Shown one piece after another: positions 15,708 through 19,213 of a stretch of DNA of 19,213 nucleotides. The translations under genes and the position numbers were made by a program. The stretch is from positions 1 through 19,213 of the forward strand of contig CAITOG010000247.1 of the NCBI GenBank assembly GCA_903893955.1. Direction: 5' to 3'. Source of the stretch: an uncultured Actinomycetes bacterium. Its GTDB lineage: Bacteria > Actinomycetota > Acidimicrobiia > Acidimicrobiales > RAAP-2. The stretch's first letter is position 1. Every line of letters starts with the position of its first letter. The notes beneath the pieces are model-generated. The model was not told the DNA's origin, did not search any database, and worked only from the letters and a program-made list of their open reading frames with translations.

Positions 15708-15721
15708 CGCTCAAATGAGCG
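15708..15721 (-). terminator. Small hairpin after the HdeD-family gene (terminator or operator)
   Basis: A perfect inverted repeat CGCTCA-AA-TGAGCG, 13 bp after the HdeD-family gene stop. On the minus strand it is followed by GGGTTTTG, a poor but possible U-rich tail. The 2-nt spacer is too tight for an RNA loop without opening a pair. It also lies 24 bp upstream of the secreted-protein start, so an operator role is equally possible. Confidence 0.35.
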
Positions 15722-15734
15722 CGGCCTTGTGGCG

Positions 15735-16319
15735 CTAGCTGACGCCAGCCTTCTTCAGGTCAGACCTGAGGAAGAAGCCAGCCAGGATCTGGAGGACGCC
15801 CATCACGATGAACCAGATGCCGACGAGCACTGCCAGGACCTTGACGCTCGAGGCAGGCACCGCGATGACGACCGCACCGGCAGCGATGGAGATCACCCCG
15901 AAGATGATGGGCCACACCCGCGAACGGGTCGAACCACCAAGGATCCCCACCATCAGCGACACCGTGCCCTGGACGATCCACGTGATGCCGATCAAGAGCG
16001 CGATCAGCGCCCGAGCGACATCAAGGTGACGGATCAGCACCACGCCGACGACGACTTCGAGCAAGCCGGCGATGCCGAGCCAGGCCCGATGCTGCTCTTC
16101 AGGGTCGAGCACCCTGATGAAGTGGAAGATGCCGCCGACGATCAACAGGATGCCGAAGATCACGCAGACCACGTTGATCGAGGTCGTCGGGTGGAACGCC
16201 AGGACGAGGCCGAGGACCAGGGTGATGAATCCTGCCAGCAGCTGCAGCTGCCATCCGATCTTCGGTGAGAGGCCGAACACCACGGCCTCGGTCTCGATGG
16301 TGCTTGCTTCGTCAGCCAT
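15735..16319 (-). CDS. HdeD family membrane protein (DUF308)
   Basis: A 194-residue integral membrane protein with about six hydrophobic helices in three pairs, each pair repeating the DUF308 pattern of G-rich helices (LLAGFITLVLGLVLAF; VVCVIFGILLIVGGIFHF; and the similar VWPIIFGVISIAAGAVVIA). E. coli HdeD is linked to acid resistance; for this homologue the role is unknown. The first 28 residues are polar and acidic, likely cytoplasmic. AGGAGG lies 6 nt before the ATG at 16317-16319; the GTG directly before it is too close to that site. A -10-like TACGAT (minus strand, 16356-16351) may start its own transcript. It lies 78 bp downstream of the nitronate-monooxygenase-like gene. Confidence 0.88.
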   Translation of the reverse strand: MADEASTIETEAVVFGLSPKIGWQLQLLAGFITLVLGLVLAFHPTTSINVVCVIFGILLIVGGIFHFIRVLDPEEQHRAWLGIAGLLEVVVGVVLIRHLDVARALIALLIGITWIVQGTVSLMVGILGGSTRSRVWPIIFGVISIAAGAVVIAVPASSVKVLAVLVGIWFIVMGVLQILAGFFLRSDLKKAGVS

Positions 16320-16350
16320 CACGTTCCTCCTCGTTCCAGGGACGTTGTTG

Positions 16351-16356
16351 ATCGTA
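16351..16356 (-). promoter_or_regulatory. Candidate -10 box of HdeD-family gene
   Basis: Minus-strand TACGAT fits TANNNT. Transcription would begin near 16344 and give a leader of about 25 nt holding the AGGAGG ribosome binding site. No matching -35 is visible. Confidence 0.28.
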
Positions 16357-16397
16357 CGCCTGCAAGGTCGTTGACGAGTGGATCCGCCCGCCGTCGC

Positions 16398-17336
16398 TCA
16401 ACTCAGGTAGGAGGTTGACAGCTCACGAAGTCGCTGCTCACACTCAGCAGCGCAGTCGCCGATGATGTCGGCGACTGGCCGCACCGAGGAGATCCGCCCG
16501 GCGATCTCACCGCTCAGGGCGATCCCGGCTTCGAGGTCACCACCGAAGTAGACGTCGCGGACCGACCCGAACGCCCCCATGGCGTTGGTCTCGTGATCGA
16601 ACTCGAGTGCGCTCGTCCGCTTGGTCCGCAACGCCCGCAAGGCCGGCGAGGTGTGGGCGTTCAAGAAGACCGTGTCGGTCTCGCCCGCCGCCACGATGGC
16701 TTCCTTCCACGCCTCGTGGACTGGCGACTCAGCACAGGCGACCATGGCGGTGCCGAGCTGGACGCCCTCGGCGCCGAGTGCGAGGGCGGCGGCCATGGTC
16801 TTCCCATCGAGGAAGCCGCCGGCGGCGATCACCGGCAGATCGAAGGCGCTCGTGACCGCAGGCAGCAAGACCATGGTGGAGACGGGGCGAGGGCTCTTGA
16901 AGCCGCCGCCCTCGCCGCCCTCGACGATGAGCCCGTCGACGCCGGCGTCCACCGCCTTCTCGGCCGCGGCCAACGAGGGCACCACGTGGAAGACAGTCAG
17001 ACCTGCATCCTTGAGCTGCCCGGTATGGCGAGTGGGACTGCCGGCCGAGGTGGTGACGAACCGGACACCCTGAGCGATCACGAAATCGACGATCGCGCTG
17101 GGATCGGCGACAAATGCCTGCGCGATGTTGACCCCGAACGGTCGATCGGTGAGGTCCTTCATCTTCGCGATCTCCTCGCGGATGATGTCGAGCTCTCCAG
17201 AGGAGGTCTCGATGATCCCCATGGCCCCTGCGTTCGAGACTGCCGAAGCGAGGGCAGAGCGGGCGATCCAGCCCATCGGCGCCTGGACGATCGGGATCTC
17301 GACGCCGAGGAGCTGCGTGACACGGTTGGTGAGCAT
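16398..17336 (-). CDS. Nitronate monooxygenase / 2-nitropropane dioxygenase-like flavoprotein
   Basis: An FMN-binding TIM-barrel protein of 312 residues. It shows PIVQAPMGWIA near the N-terminus, the GAMGIIE segment, FGVNIAQAF, VPSLAAAEKAVDAGVDGLIVEG, the phosphate-binding PVIAAGGFLDGKTMAAALALGAEGVQLGT, and a family-typical C-terminus. In nitronate monooxygenases and FabK-like enoyl reductases a GGH motif supplies the catalytic His; here the same place reads GEGGGFKSP (141-149), with Phe146. The true reaction is therefore doubtful. The ATG at 17334-17336 is chosen because homology begins there (MLTNRVTQLLGVEIPIVQAP). It has no good Shine-Dalgarno sequence, and a weak CATGAT lies 6 nt upstream. 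It is divergent from the DUF3089 gene. Confidence 0.85.
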   Translation of the reverse strand: MLTNRVTQLLGVEIPIVQAPMGWIARSALASAVSNAGAMGIIETSSGELDIIREEIAKMKDLTDRPFGVNIAQAFVADPSAIVDFVIAQGVRFVTTSAGSPTRHTGQLKDAGLTVFHVVPSLAAAEKAVDAGVDGLIVEGGEGGGFKSPRPVSTMVLLPAVTSAFDLPVIAAGGFLDGKTMAAALALGAEGVQLGTAMVACAESPVHEAWKEAIVAAGETDTVFLNAHTSPALRALRTKRTSALEFDHETNAMGAFGSVRDVYFGGDLEAGIALSGEIAGRISSVRPVADIIGDCAAECEQRLRELSTSYLS

Positions 17337-17365
17337 CCGGCGATCATGGCATCTCGCCACCGCCG

Positions 17366-17393
17366 TTGCCGGGGAGCGCAGGGTCGGTACGCT
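17366..17393 (+). promoter_or_regulatory. Candidate promoter of the DUF3089 gene
   Basis: TTGCCG (17366-17371) and TACGCT (17388-17393) are spaced by 16 bp, a fair match to a housekeeping actinobacterial promoter. Transcription would start near 17400, leaving about 24 nt of leader with the GAGGAG ribosome binding site. Confidence 0.4.
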
Positions 17394-17423
17394 GCCGGTA
17401 CCGCCCAGCCGAGGAGATCCACC

Positions 17424-18575
17424 ATGCACACACGTGTCACACGAGCAATCGGGGTGATCGTGCTGCTCGCGACCGTGAGCGGCCTCGTGCCAGCGGTGGC
17501 CGAGAGCGCAGGAGCGAAGAGCGCAAGCGCCCCGAAGACCACCTGGCTGTGCAAGCCCGGCCAGTCGCCGGATCCGTGCACGCAGAACATCTCCTACGCC
17601 GTCGTCCCGGCCGTCGGTGCGCCGACGGTGGTCCATGTCGCGCAGCCCAGCTCGCCGCCGGTCGACTGCTTCTACGCGTACCCGACGGTCTCCAGTCAGT
17701 CCACACCGAACTCCAACCTCACGGTCGGGCCTGAGCAGACCTACATCGCAGCCGATCAAGCCGCTCCCTTCTCCCAGGTCTGTCGGGTCTTTGCGCCCAT
17801 GTACCGGCAGATGACGATCCATGAGCTGTTCTCCAAGGACGCTGCAGGGCAGAAACGAGCGCTCGATGTTGCCTACGCATCGTTGGCGCAGGGCTTCGCC
17901 GCCTTCCTCGCCCAGGAGCCAAAGGGACGCCACTTCGTGCTGCTCGGCCACTCCCAGGGTGCCGCCATGCTGATCCATCTCATCGCCAAGGTCATCGACC
18001 CCAACCCGGCGCTCAGGGCGCGTCTGGTGTCAGCGCTCCTCCTCGGCGGCAACCTGACCGTGGCGAAGGGCAAGACGGTCGGTGGTGCGTTCCAGCACAT
18101 CCCGCTGTGCACCTCTGGCCATCAGCTCAGCTGTGCAGTGGCCTACTCGAGCTTCTATTCCGCGCCTCCGAAGACCTCGTACTTCGGCATCCCCGGCCAA
18201 GGGGTCAGCCTGCTCTGGGGTCAGACCTCACGGTCGTCGAACCTGCAGGTGGCGTGCGTGAACCCTGCGAGCTTCGGACCAGGCAGCGTCCGACTCGGCG
18301 TCCGCTTCCTCAACACCGATTTCCCCGGCGCCGGCTACGTCACCTACCCGGGTCTCTATCGATCGCAGTGCATGCGCGTCAACGGCGCGACGTTCCTGCA
18401 CGTCACCGTCGAGCCCTCGAGCGCCTATCCAGCCGCAGCGCACCCGAACCAGCGGCCGACGGTAGCGAGCTCGGGAAAGAACTGGGGCCTCCACGACTAC
18501 GACGTCAATCTCGCAGCCGGGGACCTGGTGAGCCTCGTCGCTCGCCAGGAGTTCTACCTTCACAACCACCGCTAG
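17424..18575 (+). CDS. Secreted DUF3089 alpha/beta hydrolase
   Basis: An exported 383-residue protein. A signal peptide (HTRVTR, hydrophobic 8-25, then an Ala/Ser-rich stretch) is followed by the DUF3089 pattern: WLCKPGQSPDPC at 41-52, DCFYAYPTVSSQ at 81-92, QAAPFSQVCRVFAPMYRQMT at 112-131, and the nucleophile elbow LGHSQGA with Ser177. A conserved serine-hydrolase fold is therefore likely and a lipase or esterase role plausible; DUF3089 proteins have no well-established substrate. Cys pairs may form disulfides. GAGGAG lies 7 nt before the ATG. In-frame sequence further upstream lies antisense to the divergent flavoprotein gene and is not part of the gene. A hairpin follows the stop. Confidence 0.9.
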   Translation: MHTRVTRAIGVIVLLATVSGLVPAVAESAGAKSASAPKTTWLCKPGQSPDPCTQNISYAVVPAVGAPTVVHVAQPSSPPVDCFYAYPTVSSQSTPNSNLTVGPEQTYIAADQAAPFSQVCRVFAPMYRQMTIHELFSKDAAGQKRALDVAYASLAQGFAAFLAQEPKGRHFVLLGHSQGAAMLIHLIAKVIDPNPALRARLVSALLLGGNLTVAKGKTVGGAFQHIPLCTSGHQLSCAVAYSSFYSAPPKTSYFGIPGQGVSLLWGQTSRSSNLQVACVNPASFGPGSVRLGVRFLNTDFPGAGYVTYPGLYRSQCMRVNGATFLHVTVEPSSAYPAAAHPNQRPTVASSGKNWGLHDYDVNLAAGDLVSLVARQEFYLHNHR

Positions 18576-18603
18576 GTTCACCGCTTCGCTCCGAGCGGCG
18601 GCG

Positions 18604-18623
18604 CGATGAGAAGACTCTCATCG
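18604..18623 (+). terminator. Hairpin terminator after the DUF3089 gene
   Basis: CGATGAGA and TCTCATCG form a perfect 8-bp stem with the 4-nt loop AGAC, extendable by a G-U pair, 28 bp after the stop codon. The sequence after it (TCTCTTC) is pyrimidine-rich with few Ts. A second, imperfect hairpin (CCGCTTCG / CGAGCGG) lies just before it. Confidence 0.6.
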
Positions 18624-18711
18624 TCTCTTCACCATCGGCTCATGTCGTGCCATCAGATTGCTCCCGAGCAGCCAGCCTGCCGCACGCACGCTGGCATCTG
18701 AGAGGAGCACC

Positions 18712-19213
18712 ATGCACCACACATCACCCACCGCCATCATGCGAGGCCGCCAGGCCATCGTCCTGGTGGCCATCGCGCTGCTCGCCGCCGTCCTGGTCGG
18801 CCCCGCCGCACTGCGCCATGCCCGTACCGGTGCGGCTCCGGTGCCCGTCGGGCACCCCGGGATGGGCTTCTTGTCGAACATGGACGTGGTCAACGACACA
18901 GGGTCCTCGTGCCAGGGCTTCGACATCCAGATCGAGGACATCACACAGGCTGACATCGCCGGCACCTACTGGGGCTCCTATGGCCAGCCGACCCAGACCG
19001 ACATGACCTTCCCTGATGGCCACAGCGGCGTCGACATCAAGTGGCAGGCAGTCTGGGCGGGCTCGAGCTGGTCGTTCTCGACCGCTGCGGGCACCCAGGA
19101 GCACTTCGGCGTCAGCGTCATGGTCCCGCCCGGGGTCCAGCACCTGACCTGGCTGTGCGACCCCTCCAACACCGGCGTGCTCAGCCCGTATGGCGGCACT
19201 GCCACCGGCAACG
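18712..19213 (+). CDS. Exported protein of unknown function (C-terminus beyond window)
   Basis: The first 167 residues are visible. A signal peptide or membrane anchor (residues about 13-34: a basic RGR, then a run of Val, Ala, Ile and Leu) precedes a mature part rich in Gly, Thr, Trp and Asp, suggesting an extracellular beta-rich domain. The segment MDVVNDTGSSCQGFDIQIED, then TYWGSYGQPTQ and DIKWQAVWAGSSWSF, is distinctive; I have a vague memory of similar VVNDTG-x-FEI openings in uncharacterised exported proteins, but cannot name a family. AGAGGAG precedes the ATG by 5 nt. It is separated from the DUF3089 gene by a hairpin and 136 bp, in which I see no firm promoter. Confidence 0.75.
   Translation, partial: MHHTSPTAIMRGRQAIVLVAIALLAAVLVGPAALRHARTGAAPVPVGHPGMGFLSNMDVVNDTGSSCQGFDIQIEDITQADIAGTYWGSYGQPTQTDMTFPDGHSGVDIKWQAVWAGSSWSFSTAAGTQEHFGVSVMVPPGVQHLTWLCDPSNTGVLSPYGGTATGN

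Noticed and set aside
17337..17978. N-terminal extension of the flavoprotein reading frame
   Set aside because: The flavoprotein fold begins exactly at the ATG ending at 17336; the extension overlaps the DUF3089 gene antisense and is low-complexity.
1..19213. Mobile element, CRISPR array, phage or defence island
   Set aside because: No transposase, integrase, terminal repeats, spaced direct repeats or nuclease genes are seen; gene content and base composition look uniform.

Overview
The window is dense chromosomal DNA of high G+C content. It has 14 complete protein genes and two genes cut by the window ends. High G+C, G/C-ending codons, two F420-type luciferase-like oxidoreductases, an actinobacterial-type ValRS, a DUF3089 lipase-like protein and several starts without a Shine-Dalgarno sequence point to an actinomycete, perhaps class Acidimicrobiia. 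The class is an inference; no rRNA or tRNA gene is present to settle it. I see no mobile element, CRISPR array, phage gene or tRNA gene.

Left part (1-5636): a truncated acyl-CoA dehydrogenase gene lies behind a strong palindromic operator-like site. Next come cysS (minus) and valS (plus), divergent, with start codons only 20 bp apart around a symmetric -10-like element. valS converges on a DUF3293 gene; a perfect hairpin spans both stop codons.

Middle part (5193-10402, minus strand): a branched-chain-amino-acid-type (HAAT) ABC importer operon in the order binding protein, fused LivH-LivM permease, LivG, LivF, then DUF3293, with 1-bp gaps or short overlaps. Upstream on the same strand are a membrane-anchored alpha/beta hydrolase and an LLM-class F420-type oxidoreductase (10487-12857). 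Divergent from these, a second LLM oxidoreductase is tightly coupled to an SRPBCC protein (12934-14284).

Right part (14271-19213): mostly envelope and secreted proteins. There is a secreted protein with a metalloprotease-like HE motif plus a PKD-like domain, an HdeD-family membrane protein, a 2-nitropropane dioxygenase-like flavoprotein that appears to lack the usual catalytic histidine, a secreted DUF3089 alpha/beta hydrolase, and the start of a small exported protein of unknown function.

The oxidoreductases, acyl-CoA dehydrogenase, hydrolases and importer fit uptake and breakdown of organic or lipid-like compounds, but no single pathway can be assembled. I found no convincing new multi-gene system. 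The most unusual signals are the regulatory architectures: a shared divergent promoter, a stop-codon-embedded bidirectional hairpin, and an operator palindrome.
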